DNA of 64,000 bases from Cylicocyclus nassatus (lineage: Eukaryota > Nematoda > Chromadorea > Rhabditida > Strongylidae). The position numbers and the translations under genes are program-made. Numbering within the stretch: the stretch's first letter is position 1; each line of letters begins with the position of its first letter. This document shows positions 63,681 through 64,000 of the stretch, piece after piece. A model generated the notes under the pieces. The model did not search any database. It worked only from the letters and a program-made list of their open reading frames with translations, and was not told the DNA's origin. The stretch covers positions 63,657,823-63,721,822 of the forward strand of contig CATQJL010000112.1 in assembly GCA_958299035.1 (NCBI GenBank). Direction: 5' to 3'.

Positions 63681-63961
63681 CACGTTTTGCATGTACTTCC
63701 TTCTTCAACACAGTGCGCACGCCGTCGCCTATAGTTTAGCGCTTCAACGTAACAGAAGAATAGCTAGCATTTTGAAATTTGAAGTAGAGCCCTCACAAAA
63801 GCCAGCAGATAGGTCCTTGTTTGCATATTGCGTTAGGAAGAATTGTAAGATTTGCTTTCGAATCAAGAAATTAAACTTTTTCAACTTTTTGCGAACAGTG
63901 TTCTCACAGAAAACGAGAGATTTATCTAATCGTCTAAGATGAAGGGATTTAACATTCTCAC

Positions 63962-64000
63962 GGCCGAGTGGTCTAGTGGTATGATTCTCGCTTTGGGTGC
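63962..64000 (+). tRNA. tRNA-Pro(TGG) copy 217, cut by window edge
   Basis: First 39 nt match the consensus, including A box and anticodon TGG. Confidence 0.8.

Overview
The window is one enormous head-to-tail array of a eukaryotic-type proline tRNA gene, tRNA-Pro with anticodon TGG, all on the + strand. I place 217 copies by eye: 216 complete and one cut by the right edge. The array is broken once, by a long inverted-repeat transposable element at 61810-62522. I find no believable protein-coding gene; the many open frames run straight through the tRNA genes and are by-products of the repeat. Features pointing to a nuclear eukaryotic genome are the internal A and B boxes, a T4 stretch right after each gene (Pol III terminator), no encoded CCA, C at the discriminator position as in eukaryotic tRNA-Pro, and a MITE-like element with a TAA target duplication. 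A nematode or other invertebrate is a weak guess; I cannot name the species.

Gene structure (numbered 1-72 in the gene; from 17 on, standard tRNA number = gene position + 1): acceptor stem 1-7 with 65-71, all paired; D arm 10-24; anticodon stem 26-30 with 38-42; anticodon TGG at 33-35; variable 43-47; T stem 48-52 with 60-64; T loop 53-59; discriminator C72. About 100 copies match this consensus exactly. In every copy I read, the near-universal G53:C61 pair of the T arm, also part of the B box, is T53:A61 (gene positions 52 and 60). Whether these genes are expressed is therefore open.

The repeat unit comes in three sizes, measured from gene start to gene start: L about 353 bp, M about 281 bp and S about 151 bp. 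M and S look like L with internal deletions in the spacer. Steps of 278 and 356 bp are M/L hybrids, 279 is M with a 2-nt deletion in the gene, and 352 is L with a 1-nt deletion.

Region by region: 1-7.7 kb mixes L, M and S with G10C, G22A and G51T genes. 7.7-23.7 kb has no S unit and carries its own variants (C39G+G69A, A20G, C48T+G51T). 23.7-36 kb is mostly consensus genes in L-S-M order and holds three copies with anticodon TAA. 35.8-49 kb is a higher-order repeat of about 3.4-3.6 kb in three copies, followed by rearranged derivatives; one copy here has anticodon CGG. 49-61.8 kb holds 2049-bp and 3041-bp duplications rich in A57G genes and acceptor-deleted genes. The foldback element follows, then about 1.5 kb more of the array. 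The pattern fits concerted evolution by unequal exchange, with local homogenisation and nested duplications.
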